A stretch of DNA of 48,456 nt from an uncultured beta proteobacterium. GTDB taxonomy: Bacteria; Pseudomonadota; Gammaproteobacteria; Burkholderiales; Burkholderiaceae_C. The notes beneath the pieces were generated by a model. The model was not told the origin of the DNA. It saw only the letters and a program-made list of their open reading frames with translations, and ran no database searches. Position 1 is the first letter of the stretch. Each line of letters starts with the position of its first letter. Below are positions 29,101-39,539 of this stretch, in pieces. The position numbers and the translations under genes were made by a program. The stretch spans positions 1 through 48,456 of the forward strand of contig CAIVLG010000230.1 in the NCBI GenBank assembly GCA_903906695.1, read 5' to 3'.

Positions 29101-31629
29101 CGATACGACGGTGCCCGTGAGCGCCAGCAACATCAGCGCCAAGGACATCGGTACGACCAGTGAGCGGCGCAAGTTGTCGCACATCTTCCAGCGGTTGATG
29201 GCGCGCAAGGGATAGCGTTGAGGCTGTAACAAAAACGGAAGCAGTTGCCAGTCGCCGCGGGTCCATCGGTGCACCCTTGAAGCGGCAACATCAGCGTGAA
29301 ACGGCGCGTCCTCGATCACTGTAATGTCGGTGACTGCAGCGCAGCGCGCCATCGAGCCTTCAAGCAAATCGTGGCTCAAGACCTGCCCTTGCGGCAGTTG
29401 GCCCGACAGCACGGCGTGCACAGCTCGTACGTTGAGCAAGCCCTTGCCGGTAAAGGTTCCTTCACAAAACAGGTCCTGATAGACCTCCGACGAAGCAGCG
29501 CTGTAGGGATCGATGCCGCAGTGCCCGGCGAACAACCAATGGTAGAGCGTGAAATCCTTTGGCGCCGGCAATGGCGTCGCGACCCGTGGCTGCAAGATCC
29601 CGTAACCACTCACCACAGTTCGCTTGCTACTGTCGAGCTGCGGCTGATTGTCAGGGTGCGCTGCGACACCGACCAATTCACGCAGGCGACCCGTCGGCAA
29701 CTGCGTGTCACTGTCAAGCGTGACAAGGTACTGGGTGCCGGGCGCGATGCGCGATTCGTCACCCAGATCGAGGAACGCGCTGCTGGATCCTTGCGCCAAT
29801 GCCGTAACCAGCAACTCCAGTTTGCCGCGCTTGCGTTCCCAACCGATCCAGCGCTGCTCGGTTTCGCTGAACAGGCGCTCGCGCTGCAGCAAAATGAAAC
29901 GCGGGACAGCTTGGCCATCGTCTTCCGACCTGGTATAGCGCTGATTGAGTTCGCGGATTGCCTGTCTCGCACCGTCAAGCAAAGTAAGGTCCGAAGCGGT
30001 ATGCGCTGTGTCGGCATCCAGCCAGTCGGTCAGCAGCGCAAACTGCGCCTGGCGTTCCGGATTGGCAAGGTAGTGCAAATGCAGGCGATGCACCAGCTCC
30101 GTTGTTGCTGCAGGCGTCGTCAACATGGCTGGAATCACCACCATCACCCGGTGCTCTGGCGGTATACCCTCGGCCAAGGCCAGACGCGACAGGTGCTGCG
30201 GTCGTGCTAATTCACTGATCAACCGGTTGATCATCGCCACCACCGCTTCAGAGGCCGGGAAAATGATGAGGAAGGCCGCCAGCCAGTGCAACCAGGCTGG
30301 AGCATCAGTCGCCGTGGGACCCGCGTTATGGCCCAGCAAGAGCCACAGCACAAACGCCAAGGCGCCCAGCAGAGAACCCAGGTAAAGTGGCAGGGTCAGG
30401 CGAGGCGAGATGAATTGCCAGGCCCTGGCTGCAGGCTCGTGCAGGCCCAATGTGCGCACCAGCTCCGACCGACCGGCACCCCGCAGCCAGTAGCTGGCCA
30501 CCGAGCTCGCACTGTCGTCGCTCTGTCCAGAGTGCATCAAACCCTGCAGTGTGCTGGCCACCGTCCCTTCACCGCGGCCACTGCGCCTGGCCAACCGCTC
30601 GATCGCATGCAGCGTCTGGTCGCGCGTCGCCACGTCTTCGGCCTGAAACACCGGTGACGTCAGCATCTGCTGCATCAAGGCACTGGTGCGGGCGATGATG
30701 TCAGGCCAGTCGGCATCGCCTATCGCGCGCAGTGACCTGATAGCATTGCTCACGCTCAGATTGTCAGCAGCCTGGTCGGCAATGTTCTGCGCTTGCATCG
30801 CAGCAAGATCGGGCAAAGCGGTACGCAGCCAATCTTGAAGACTTGTCTGGTCACTGCCATCACCGGTTGTTCTGCTGTCCTGCACACGTTGCGCCATCTG
30901 AGCCAGAAAAACGCGGCCCACCCCGCGCTGATTGAGCATGGCGAGCAACTCATCGAGCGCCAGTAACCTGCAACTTTCGATGTGATCGCAGCACAGGTTG
31001 GCTACCTCGCGCGCCGCTTTGTTGGTGGCCACGCGCTCGGCCAAACAACGCAAGTTTTCAATCAATACCACTCTTAATGTGGTCGGTAAGGCCCACATTT
31101 CACTGAGCTTGAGCTCGCGTGTTTCCTGGTAAGCCCCCAGAAACTGCGTCAATAGATCTTCGTCGAAGGCGCCATCGGTGTGGGCCACAAAGGCCCAGGC
31201 CACACCATAGATGCGCGGTAGGCCGGCCAGGGGCTCGTCAATCAACATTGGCAGCGCGCGAAAGTAGCTGCGCGGTAATCCCTCGTGAATCTCCTTGAGT
31301 TGCGCTTCTATCAAATGAAAGTTATCAAGCAACCACTCGGCCGCCGGACTGATGTCGTAGCCGGTGCGCGCTTGCACGCCGATGTAGCGATGCGCCTCGC
31401 GCAGGGTAAAGATGTTGTCTTTTAGTCGTGGGAAGAAGCTTGCCACGCGCCAGCTCGCCTTTGCCGCGCGGTGAGTGACACCCAATGAACGCCCGTGCTG
31501 GGCAAAGCGCTGAGGGCCAAAAATCTCGGAGCGTATCGGCAACTGTATCGGTCCGCGCCGGGCATCCAGAATTTCGAGCAGGGCCGACGGCGCATCCGGT
31601 ACCAAGCTCAGCAACCCGGGCCGCCTCAT
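23158..31629 (-). CDS. ndvB: NdvB-type cyclic beta-glucan synthase
   Basis: 2823 residues, about the usual length of NdvB/Cgs. The N-terminal ~400 residues are soluble; membrane helices at ~405-460 precede the GT84 transferase with TLDSDTQLP near residue 635 and HRWTRGDWQ near 785. More helices lie at ~825-1000, then a glucoamylase-like cytosolic region (GADAGLRSWSGSMFEYMMPG), glycoside-binding domains, and a GH94 phosphorylase-like domain with the catalytic GDWNDGMN near 2490. It makes and sizes cyclic beta-1,2-glucan exported to the periplasm, an osmoprotectant and envelope factor. Transcribed 3 bp after a small membrane-protein gene. Confidence 0.9.
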   Translation of the reverse strand: MRRPGLLSLVPDAPSALLEILDARRGPIQLPIRSEIFGPQRFAQHGRSLGVTHRAAKASWRVASFFPRLKDNIFTLREAHRYIGVQARTGYDISPAAEWLLDNFHLIEAQLKEIHEGLPRSYFRALPMLIDEPLAGLPRIYGVAWAFVAHTDGAFDEDLLTQFLGAYQETRELKLSEMWALPTTLRVVLIENLRCLAERVATNKAAREVANLCCDHIESCRLLALDELLAMLNQRGVGRVFLAQMAQRVQDSRTTGDGSDQTSLQDWLRTALPDLAAMQAQNIADQAADNLSVSNAIRSLRAIGDADWPDIIARTSALMQQMLTSPVFQAEDVATRDQTLHAIERLARRSGRGEGTVASTLQGLMHSGQSDDSASSVASYWLRGAGRSELVRTLGLHEPAARAWQFISPRLTLPLYLGSLLGALAFVLWLLLGHNAGPTATDAPAWLHWLAAFLIIFPASEAVVAMINRLISELARPQHLSRLALAEGIPPEHRVMVVIPAMLTTPAATTELVHRLHLHYLANPERQAQFALLTDWLDADTAHTASDLTLLDGARQAIRELNQRYTRSEDDGQAVPRFILLQRERLFSETEQRWIGWERKRGKLELLVTALAQGSSSAFLDLGDESRIAPGTQYLVTLDSDTQLPTGRLRELVGVAAHPDNQPQLDSSKRTVVSGYGILQPRVATPLPAPKDFTLYHWLFAGHCGIDPYSAASSEVYQDLFCEGTFTGKGLLNVRAVHAVLSGQLPQGQVLSHDLLEGSMARCAAVTDITVIEDAPFHADVAASRVHRWTRGDWQLLPFLLQPQRYPLRAINRWKMCDNLRRSLVVPMSLALMLLALTGTVVSPWAALVLVLAAFSGGPLMGAVAGFSPSRDDLAKRHFYRQAAIDLARAVCGGLWYLALLLQQALMAVDAIARALYRMLISRRHLLQWTTAAAAQASAKTGFAALVRAHWSVPLLALILLAALFATATPYPRLALMLCLLWGASPLSTWWVSRPRSACRDASLSHADQAYLEGIARDTWRFFERCVGVQDQHLPPDNLQIVPHDMLAHRTSPTNIGLYLLSVACARQFGWIGTQDLLSRLESTLTTLLGLQRHRGHFLNWYDTQTALPLLPMYVSTVDSGNLRGHLLAVAQACLELARAPYDSEASKSAIATSEKRLKPLLARRCGLPLAQRDELRWLMADHRAALNSARRDKDATTLALASTTEAQLDGARRLQALAKAFEQLAWEADFSFLYGRKRHLFHIGYRVQEQQRDAGFYDLLASESRLTSLLAIAKGEVPVRHWSSLGRLFYPVGADAGLRSWSGSMFEYMMPGLVLDEPPGSVLHEACAAALREHITFATAQGVPWGISESAYAASDYTLAYQYAPQGVPRLALRRTPPDELVIAPYATALAAQIAAPRACLNFAALQALGGRGRYGFIEALDFSPARRVGAEAFTPVSTFMAHHQGMSIVALANVLLGGPAKRWGMANAHVEAVSALLHERVPREVSMLYAPPSESLTQTVERRHAPGQQREIVPGTSAVEPTHLLSNGRYSVALRANGSGTSSWGQNAITRWRDDALRDEYGSFFYLRWDRQPQPVSITQRPAPDPAAHYQSVFHADRVSFEAVWPELQACTTVWVSPEDDIEFRQVELRNLSGRTLGLELISAFEVALSEARADEAHPAFTNLFVRAEWQAEHQALLFERKPRLATELSLLMAHFLAETDLQAVKVRPATDRQRWRGRNHAVSQPLAAFDALPEATADARITLDTGLDPVCVLALPLRIAPHAKVRLTFATAVSTNAATLHAVIDKYRQRSHVKRASLMSATMTGIRLRSLRISAENVSAIQTLTTALVLSLTRLPARAGRADGQASEVCDRRLLWRLGISGERPLILVSAGVPQGLSLLRSLAQGLSQWEWAGVACDLVVVNAEPVCYLMALQREIVVLSQRHEADCRAKAGPLSTGFHVLRADQLSSDELSTLLALARVRLHADGRPLAHYVQEWTALHEQDFERRHEISTTAVAVSSGSGVGAGVPVGRFEVASGEYRFNAGFKSRPVRPWINVLANAAFGAQISEAGGGYSWAVNSRLNQLTAWSNDPVADPPAEWFLLQEIKSRQVWSVTPSAWGDEHSTYRVSHGQGYSIIAHRHADLEVTAMWCVDAQASVKQVTLELVNHGSRKLHLRLVGIAEWLMGTRRSDRSTTHTALYRHRLSSQKVIALMCTQRECSTGFGGGTAFFSRIGAPDESEDWTCDRRECFDARGRLVLPDYFGQTSGDGLDPCAALSTRLVLNPGQSVQTVFLLGYAESPGAARDLVTSAAAIPAAQRLTQVRSNWNKLLGACTVKTPDPLFDAMVNRWLLYQTVVCRMWAKSGFYQAGGATGFRDQLQDALALVWAAPQMLREQIVLAASRQFAEGDVQHWWHAPLGAGVRTHFSDDLLWLVFAIAHYLRTTGDAGLLDQRVPFIEGPAIPEGAEDAYYTPTVSSQGASIYEHAALAIDRSLPVGAHGLPLIGSGDWNDGMNRVGVEGRGESVWLGWFLCQLVTDFAPLARERGQAQRAQSWEVAASGWRAALSGPAWDGQWFKRAFFDDGQPLGSQANPEARIDLIAQAWAVFSKAVPLDLQRLAMASVESNLVDREVGLIKLLDPPLVNAFPSAGYIQAYPPGVRENGGQYSHAGVWALMAQAELVKSTIGANEDSDIPYRYFTYLSPAHRASHKTQGVVYGIEPYVMAGDVYSQPPYVGRGGWSWYTGAAAWLQRAAIESIFGLQLSAQDLVFKPCLPSHWPQAELTLVRDDRSMRFILVRATQDVAMQTVGQLSGVEGAQMLRPGQQLKWCELAAQTCFIIPLLT

Positions 31630-31632
31630 GGC

Positions 31633-31875
31633 CTACAGTGCCAGGAAGACGACGCCGATCAGAACAGCAAACACGACCAGAGTGGTCATGAATCGAGCGG
31701 CCAGGAAACCATGCATGCTCTGCGCAGCACAATGCAGCGCAAAGATGCGTTCATGCGAGCTCTTGCACACATCCAGGTGCTCGCCCAAAGCCGACAATTC
31801 CATGGGAGAGGTTTCCGCTTTGTCGCCATAAGACGCTGTGCTCCACGATCGTGTGGCAATGACATGGGTATTCAC
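31633..31875 (-). CDS. Small membrane protein preceding ndvB
   Basis: 80 residues from GTG 31875, chosen for the strong GGAGG 5 nt upstream; ATG at 31803 gives a shorter form. The middle is polar (GEHLDVCKSSHERIFALHCA) and the C-terminus is a membrane helix (TTLVVFAVLIGVVFLAL) ending 3 bp before the ndvB start. Not recognised; probably co-translated with ndvB. Confidence 0.55.
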   Translation of the reverse strand: MNTHVIATRSWSTASYGDKAETSPMELSALGEHLDVCKSSHERIFALHCAAQSMHGFLAARFMTTLVVFAVLIGVVFLAL

Positions 31876-32001
31876 AAAAACCTCCACCCGCACAGTCGGC
31901 AACTGAACGGAATCATTAATACGATGCTTGCTCCGCGTCACGCGAACCCACTGCTGGGCGTTGCATGACTGGTGGGAGTATTCCCTGGCGCAATCAAACC
32001 G

Positions 32002-32018
32002 TCTGTGCGGTGCCGTAC
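32002..32018 (-). promoter_or_regulatory. Palindromic element G of the shared 17-bp motif
   Basis: Minus-strand GTACGGCACCGCACAGA, 126 bp upstream of the small gene leading ndvB. GAATACTC about 22 nt downstream may be the -10. It is the most divergent copy. I see nothing else in the 365 bp between 31875 and 32240. Confidence 0.55.
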
Positions 32019-32239
32019 CTAAGCTGAAAACGTGAATCCGACCTGACCGGTCATGCACAAGGCGAATATTCCTGCCACAAAGCGGTTTTCAGGTCGGGCA
32101 AAATCCCGAAATACGGTGCTGCCATTGAAGCTGGAACAAATGCTTGCCAGAAGGAAGAGGCAAGATTGGCTCGATGAACACAATTCCGCTGCTCACCTTA
32201 TCAAATGTCTTTAGGACAACCGCCGAGAGGTTAAACGAT

Positions 32240-32509
32240 ATGCCGAAACTTAAAGCTGGAACCATCCTGCCGACGCCTGCAGAAGGGGCTGCGATAATCG
32301 CTGCAGCAAAGTCAGACTTGGACGCTGTACCGTTCACGGATGCCCAATGGGTGCAAGTCAAACCACCGCTATGCCGTGGCCGTCCGCTTGGCAGTGGCGC
32401 GAAAATGCAAATAGCGCTGCGCCCGGACACCGATGTTCAGGAAAAATTCAAGGCGTCAGGAGATAGCTGGCAAACCCGGATAAACGACGTTCTCAGCGAT
32501 CATGCCTGA
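32240..32509 (+). CDS. BrnA-like antitoxin, orphan
   Basis: 89 residues starting MPKLKAGTILPTPAEGAAI, then LCRGRPLGSGAKMQIALRPD and a ribbon-helix-helix type end (KFKASGDSWQTRINDVL). This is the BrnA pattern. GAGAGG lies 10 nt upstream of ATG 32240. No BrnT toxin frame is visible on either side, so it looks orphaned. Confidence 0.75.
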   Translation: MPKLKAGTILPTPAEGAAIIAAAKSDLDAVPFTDAQWVQVKPPLCRGRPLGSGAKMQIALRPDTDVQEKFKASGDSWQTRINDVLSDHA

Positions 32510-32645
32510 AACTCTTGGCTATCCATTGCAGTGTTGGCAGCAATAGAAATAAATACCACGCGGGCACCCAAATTGTTTGGCTCCCAAAAAGTTGTCGAAT
32601 CTGAGAACATTGAGCTTTGAACGAAGACTTATTCTCCCCCTTGCC

Positions 32646-34460
<1,815 letters not shown>

Positions 34461-34500
34461 GGAAATTGATCCTTTCAAAATACCAAGAGAACAAGCCCAC

Positions 34501-35505
34501 TCACGATGGCAGCTTGAAAAGTCCGACCGGTGGCTCACCGGCCAAAGCGTTCAGCAGGTTGCTGGTAGCCAGCACGGCCATCGCGCGTCGGGTTTCCAGC
34601 GTCGCCGAGCCAATATGCGGCAAGGCAGTCACTTTGGGATGCCTGCGCAGAGGCGAGTCCAGCGGTAGTGGCTCGGTGGAAAACACGTCCAATCCGGCCG
34701 CCCGCAGGCTGCCGTGGTCCAGCGCGTGCAGCAAGGCATCTTCCTGCACGATGGCGCCACGGGCGCCGTTGACAAAAATCGCACCTGATTTCATCAAGCC
34801 AAATTCACGCGCGCCCATCAGACCTCGGGTTTCGTCGGTCAGTGGCAGAACGACAGCGACGATGTCAGAGTGCTGCAGCAACTCGTCCAGCGATGTTGGG
34901 CGGACCTTGCCCATGAGTTCGGGCAGCTCGCTGGCCACGTCAACTGCTTGCAGGTTGTAGTAGAGCACGGGCATGCCAAAGCCCAGAGCGGCGCGGCGAG
35001 CCAGTGCCCGACCGATGCGACCAAAGCCCAGGATACCCAGTGTCTTGCCATGCACGTCGCAACCAAACAACTCGTCACCGATGCTGCGTGTCCAGCGACC
35101 TTCGCGCACCAGATTGGCCAGCTCGACCAGGCGTCGGCTGCTGGCCATGATGAGAGAAAAAATCGTATCGGCGGTGGTTTCGGTCAGCACGCCAGGTGTA
35201 TGGCACAGTTTGATGCCACGCGCTGCCAGCGCCGGCAGGTCGAAGTTGTCCACGCCCACCGACACACTGGAGATGACCTCAAGCTGCGGCGCACGGGCCA
35301 GTAGCTCAGAGCCTACGGGAAAGCTCGAACCAATCATGCCTTGCGTCGTGCCCAGCGCCGCATTGAAGGCGCTTGCCTCGGCGGGTAGTCGCGGGTTGGC
35401 CACGGTGACATCGTGCAGCGCTTGCAATCGCGCCAACTGGTCAATCGGCAGTTCCCGAAATACCAGAACCTTCCTGCGTGTTGCAGATTCCGATGGCCGG
35501 CGCAT
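34501..35505 (-). CDS. D-isomer 2-hydroxyacid dehydrogenase (2-ketogluconate reductase-like)
   Basis: 334 residues. NAD(P)-binding GKTLGILGFGRIGRALARRA, preceded by GVLTETTADTIFSLIM; catalytic Arg in NGARGAIVQEDALL, Glu in GLDVFSTEP and His in LPHIGSATLETRRAM. This is the GhrB/KguD-type group. Beside a PfkB kinase it may reduce 2-keto-6-phosphogluconate to 6-phosphogluconate; a free 2-keto acid is the alternative. Confidence 0.85.
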   Translation of the reverse strand: MRRPSESATRRKVLVFRELPIDQLARLQALHDVTVANPRLPAEASAFNAALGTTQGMIGSSFPVGSELLARAPQLEVISSVSVGVDNFDLPALAARGIKLCHTPGVLTETTADTIFSLIMASSRRLVELANLVREGRWTRSIGDELFGCDVHGKTLGILGFGRIGRALARRAALGFGMPVLYYNLQAVDVASELPELMGKVRPTSLDELLQHSDIVAVVLPLTDETRGLMGAREFGLMKSGAIFVNGARGAIVQEDALLHALDHGSLRAAGLDVFSTEPLPLDSPLRRHPKVTALPHIGSATLETRRAMAVLATSNLLNALAGEPPVGLFKLPS

Positions 35506-35507
35506 GT

Positions 35508-36452
35508 CTACAGCCTTGCCTTGCTCAATTCTGCGCGCGTCGGCAGGCCTTCGCTGTCACCCAAAACCTGTACGACGAGCGAGCCAATCCAGGTTCCGCG
35601 CCTGACCGCTTCGGGCACACTCAGGCCGTCCAGCAGCGCGCTGATGACACCTACCGCAAAACCGTCCCCGGCGCCGACGGTGTCTACCACCCTGGCGACA
35701 GGAAAGCCGGCAACGTAAGCGCTACCCGCGTCGCCATCAAAATAGGCACCCTGGCTTCCCAGCTTCACGGTGACCAGCTTGGCGCCACGCTGGCGGTAAT
35801 AGCCGGCAATACCTTCAGGGCTATGCTCGCCTGTCAAAAAGCGGCCTTCTTCCAGACCTGGAAGCACCCAGTCGGCGCGCGTAGCCAGCGCGTTGATGGA
35901 GGTGCGCATCAGCTCAGGTGTAGCCCACAGCGTCGGGCGCAGATTGGGGTCAAACGATACGCTGCGCCCCGCGCTGCGCATGAGCTCCATGGTTTTTTCG
36001 GCGGCAGCCAAAGTCGTCGGAGAGATGGCGGCAAAGACGCCTGTGGCATGCAAGTGGCGAGCGCTGATAAGCCACGCCTGGTCAATGTCTGCGATACCCA
36101 TGTGACTCGCAGCAGAGCCTTTGCGGTGGTACTCGACCTCCGGATCACTGCCATCGGTGACCTGGCCCTTGAACTGAAAGCCTGTGCTGCGCCCGGCATC
36201 ACACGCGACGTGCGAGCAGTCGACACCTTCCTTGGTCATGGCTGCCAGCAAATAGCGACCCATGGAGTCGGTGCCAAGACGGCTGGCCCAGCCGACCCGC
36301 AGGCCCAAACGCGCCAAGCCAATGGCGACGTTAGTCTCGGCACCGGCTGTGCGCTTGTAAAACATTTCGGCCTGCTCCAGCGGGCCAGGCCGGTCAGCGA
36401 CCAGCAGCATCATGGCCTCACCAAAGGTAACAACGTCCAGTGCAGTGTTCAT
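35508..36452 (-). CDS. PfkB-family sugar kinase (KDG/2-ketogluconate kinase-like)
   Basis: 314 residues. N-terminal [34 protein letters not shown]-type motif ([17 protein letters not shown]), and the C-terminal anion hole/catalytic base [18 protein letters not shown]. KdgK and KguK are of this class; the operon points to a keto-sugar acid. Two bp before the dehydrogenase gene and 4-bp overlap with the ABC ATPase gene. Confidence 0.87.
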   Translation of the reverse strand: MNTALDVVTFGEAMMLLVADRPGPLEQAEMFYKRTAGAETNVAIGLARLGLRVGWASRLGTDSMGRYLLAAMTKEGVDCSHVACDAGRSTGFQFKGQVTDGSDPEVEYHRKGSAASHMGIADIDQAWLISARHLHATGVFAAISPTTLAAAEKTMELMRSAGRSVSFDPNLRPTLWATPELMRTSINALATRADWVLPGLEEGRFLTGEHSPEGIAGYYRQRGAKLVTVKLGSQGAYFDGDAGSAYVAGFPVARVVDTVGAGDGFAVGVISALLDGLSVPEAVRRGTWIGSLVVQVLGDSEGLPTRAELSKARL

Positions 36453-37231
36453 GGGATGGCATGCTGCGAACTCAAGATTTGACCCAGAAAATTCCGGGTC
36501 GCCTCATGCTGCGGGTTGCTGAAGAACTGGTCCGGTGGCGCCTGCTCGACGATCCTGCCATCGGCCATGAAAATGACGCGATCAGCCACACTGCGCGCAA
36601 AGCCCATTTCGTGCGTGACACACAGCATGGTCATGCCATCTTCGGCAAGACTGATCATGGTGTCGAGCACCTCCTTGACCATCTCGGGATCCAGCGCAGA
36701 CGTGGGTTCGTCAAACAGCATGATCTTTGGGGTCATGCACAGCGCACGGGCAATTGCGACCCGCTGCTGCTGGCCGCCTGAGAGTTGGCTTGGGTACTTT
36801 TGCGCCTGCTCCGGTATGCGCACACGCTGCAGGTACTTCATCGCTATGGTCTCTGCCGCTTCACGGCTCAGGCCGCGTGACTGCATCGGTGCGAGCGTAC
36901 AGTTTTCCAATATGGTCATGTGGGGGAAGAGGTTGAACTGCTGGAACACCATTCCCACTTCCTGGCGCACCGAATCCACATTGCGCCCACCAGCTGTCAG
37001 GTCAATTCCGTTGACCACAATGCGGCCTTTCTGTACGGTCTCCAGGCGGTTGATGCATCGAATCAAGGTCGACTTGCCGGAGCCCGAAGGCCCACAAACC
37101 ACAATTCGTTCCCCGGCCGCAACCGTCAAGTTGATATTGCCAAGAACCTGAAATTTGCCATACCATTTGTCAACCGCTTCCATCTCGATGATGGGCTGGC
37201 CCGCGCGGGCTGCCGAGATTGGGGGTTGCAT
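36449..37231 (-). CDS. Polar amino acid-type ABC transporter ATPase (GlnQ-like)
   Basis: 260 residues. Walker [19 protein letters not shown], signature [17 protein letters not shown], Walker [20 protein letters not shown] and H-loop [15 protein letters not shown], the exact PAAT-family pattern. ATG 37231 is a guess (no ribosome site). It energises the two permeases upstream in the operon. Confidence 0.9.
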   Translation of the reverse strand: MQPPISAARAGQPIIEMEAVDKWYGKFQVLGNINLTVAAGERIVVCGPSGSGKSTLIRCINRLETVQKGRIVVNGIDLTAGGRNVDSVRQEVGMVFQQFNLFPHMTILENCTLAPMQSRGLSREAAETIAMKYLQRVRIPEQAQKYPSQLSGGQQQRVAIARALCMTPKIMLFDEPTSALDPEMVKEVLDTMISLAEDGMTMLCVTHEMGFARSVADRVIFMADGRIVEQAPPDQFFSNPQHEATRNFLGQILSSQHAIP

Positions 37232-37262
37232 TGTGTCGGTCACAAAAAAAGGAAATTCGGAT

Positions 37263-38069
37263 TTATTCCATTTTTGGCAAGTCGGTTTCCAGCCACTTGC
37301 GGTACAACTTGTTGAGTTCGCCGTTGGCACTGTTCCTGGCAACGAAATCATCGACCGTCTTGAGCAACTCCGCCTGGCCCGGACGCAGCACGATGCCCAT
37401 GACTTGCTGACGCAGCAAGAACTTGGGCTCATAGGTGTTAGCGGGCGCACGTTTGTCGATTTGCGCCGCCACTGTGGTCGAGCAGCCAATTGCGTCCACC
37501 TGGCCCGACATCAAGGCCTGCATACCGGATGCGTCGTCGTCGAAGCGACGTATCTCGGTGCCCTCAGGGGCCATGGCGGTCAATGCCACGTCCTGCGTGC
37601 TGGCACGCGCCACACCAATGCGCTTGCCTTTGAGGTCGGCTGGGGTTTTGATGCTGACCTTCCTGTCACCGTACAAGATAACGCTGGCAGCGGCATACGG
37701 CTTGGAAAACTGGACCTGCTTGGCACGCTCGGGCGTGATCGCCAGTGAGGCAACCAGCAAATCAACCTTGTTGGTCAACAGGAATGGAATGCGATTGGGG
37801 CCGGTCACAGGTACAAGATTGAGTTTGACCCCGAGATCTTTGGCCAGCAGGCGCGCAACATCGGCGTCATAGCCATCGGGCTGGTTGCTGGCATTGGTCG
37901 TGCCGTAAGGCGGAAAGTCAATCAGCATGCCGATGGTCACTTCGCCCTTCTTCTGGATGTCCGCAGCGGTTTGTGCGCTGGCAGATGCCGTCCAAACAGA
38001 GAGTGTGGCAGCCAGCCCGACGGCCAGGGCGGTGTTGGTGAAGAGGCGACGATGTAGCGGTTTGATCAT
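37263..38069 (-). CDS. Periplasmic solute-binding protein (SBP_bac_3 family)
   Basis: 268 residues with a signal peptide ([20 protein letters not shown]). Mature part has [48 protein letters not shown] and [18 protein letters not shown], the family-3 binding-protein motifs. These usually bind amino acids; here surrounded by sugar-acid enzymes. GGAGA precedes the ATG. Confidence 0.9.
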   Translation of the reverse strand: MIKPLHRRLFTNTALAVGLAATLSVWTASASAQTAADIQKKGEVTIGMLIDFPPYGTTNASNQPDGYDADVARLLAKDLGVKLNLVPVTGPNRIPFLLTNKVDLLVASLAITPERAKQVQFSKPYAAASVILYGDRKVSIKTPADLKGKRIGVARASTQDVALTAMAPEGTEIRRFDDDASGMQALMSGQVDAIGCSTTVAAQIDKRAPANTYEPKFLLRQQVMGIVLRPGQAELLKTVDDFVARNSANGELNKLYRKWLETDLPKME

Positions 38070-38120
38070 GATGAGGTCTCCGGAGGTTGAGGTGAAAATG
38101 ACAGGGAAGGAAAGAAACGT

Positions 38121-38774
38121 TCAAGGTGCCATTGCCACGGCCTGTCGATGCTCCATGCGAGCAGCCAACAGTGACAAGGGCCAGCACAGTACGAAATAGA
38201 TGGCAGCAACGACGCTGAAGACGATCAGTGGCTGGAACGTGGCGTTATTGATAATTTGCCCGGATCGCGTGACTTCGGCAAAGCCGATGATGGCGGCCAG
38301 CGAGGTGCCCTTGATGATTTGCACCATATAACCGACCGTCGGAGCCACAGCGATTTTGAAAGCCTGCGGCAGTATCACGTAACGCATGCGCGCAACGTAG
38401 CGCAAGTTCAGCGCCAGGGCGGCCTCCCATTGCCCGCTGGGGATGGCTTCGATGCAGCCGCGCCAGATTTGCCCCAGAAATGCACTGCTGTTGAGGATGA
38501 GAGCCACGCCGGCAGCGATCCATGGGTTGATGTTCATTCCCAGCACGGGTGCGCCAAAAAAAACAAGGAACAGCTGAAGCAACAGCGGCGTTCCCTGGAA
38601 AAGTTGGATGAAGCCACCCGACAACAACTGTCCCAGACGGCTCTCGCTGGTCCGACTCAGCGCTATCAACAGGCCACCAATGGCGCCACCGGCAAAAGCG
38701 ATCATCGAGAGTGCCACTGTCCACTTGGCTGCCTCCAGAATGAACAGGAACTCGGAGAAGCCAAAAGTACGCAT
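38121..38774 (-). CDS. PAAT-family ABC permease (second)
   Basis: 217 residues, His/Glu/Gln-type permease. Helices include ALSMIAFAGGAIGGLLIAL and the loop EAALALNLRYVARMRYVILP (EAA motif), then FAEVTRSGQIINN. Starts 8 bp after the upstream permease; forms the membrane channel with it. Confidence 0.88.
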   Translation of the reverse strand: MRTFGFSEFLFILEAAKWTVALSMIAFAGGAIGGLLIALSRTSESRLGQLLSGGFIQLFQGTPLLLQLFLVFFGAPVLGMNINPWIAAGVALILNSSAFLGQIWRGCIEAIPSGQWEAALALNLRYVARMRYVILPQAFKIAVAPTVGYMVQIIKGTSLAAIIGFAEVTRSGQIINNATFQPLIVFSVVAAIYFVLCWPLSLLAARMEHRQAVAMAP

Positions 38775-38782
38775 CAGATTTG

Positions 38783-39454
38783 TTATCTTCCGGCCGGGTA
38801 ATTCAGGGTGCGCCGAAAAATCTCACGAAACAGGGCCGAAAACAAAAGTGCCAGCACCAGGTAGATGACAGCTACGACGATGTAGATTTCAAAGCTGCGA
38901 AAAGTTTGCGACTGCAGATTGGCTGCGACCGAGGTCAGGTCGTCGGCTGAAATAGCCGACACAACGCTGGAACTGAGCATCAGCAAAATGAACTGACTGG
39001 TGAGTGCCGGATAGACAGCGCGCAATGCTGGCTTCAAAATTACAAAGCGAAATATCTGGTGGCGCTTGAGGTCCAGAGCCAGACCCGCTTCGATTTGGCC
39101 TCTGGGTATGGACTCGATACCGGCACGGATGATCTCGGTAGCGTAAGCGCCCAGATTGACGACCATGGCGGTCAGGGCCGCCGTATGCGCGGACCAGCGC
39201 AAGCCGATGGCCGGCAAAGCAAAAAAGAAAAAGAAAAGTTGCACCAGAAACGGCGTATTGCGGATCAGCTCAATGTAGGAGTTGATGAGCCAGCGCAGAG
39301 GGCGCGGCCCCGATGTCTTACCCCAGGCGCACAGGATGGCAACCACAAGACCCGCAAGCATGGCCAACACCGACAGTTCAATGGTGCTCCAAGTCCCTTT
39401 GACCAGTAGCGGCCAGGCCGCAAAAACATCGCCAAACTGAAATGTGTAATTCAT
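38783..39454 (-). CDS. PAAT-family ABC permease (first)
   Basis: 223 residues; ATG 39454 (MNYTFQFGDV) fits the family start better than the ORF start at 39469. LIRNTPFLVQLFFFFFALP and the EAA loop EAGLALDLKRHQIFRFVILK are diagnostic. First gene of the operon; the LacI operator lies 16-31 bp upstream. Confidence 0.88.
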   Translation of the reverse strand: MNYTFQFGDVFAAWPLLVKGTWSTIELSVLAMLAGLVVAILCAWGKTSGPRPLRWLINSYIELIRNTPFLVQLFFFFFALPAIGLRWSAHTAALTAMVVNLGAYATEIIRAGIESIPRGQIEAGLALDLKRHQIFRFVILKPALRAVYPALTSQFILLMLSSSVVSAISADDLTSVAANLQSQTFRSFEIYIVVAVIYLVLALLFSALFREIFRRTLNYPAGR

Positions 39455-39469
39455 AACCTGGCACCGCAA

Positions 39470-39485
39470 CTGAAACCGGTTTCAG
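39470..39485. promoter_or_regulatory. LacI-type operator upstream of the sugar-acid operon
   Basis: Perfect 16-bp palindrome CTGAAACCGGTTTCAG immediately upstream of the first permease gene. Palindromic, with the central CG typical of LacI-family operators; a near copy sits before the adjacent regulator gene. Confidence 0.85.
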
Positions 39486-39539
39486 AAATTATAGAAGTAC
39501 TTCCTTTGGAGTGGAAATCAGGGTAAACCCTTGCTTGCG

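Noticed and set aside
31325-31732. Minus-strand frame overlapping the ndvB start
   Set aside because: Shifted-frame shadow of ndvB with no start signal.
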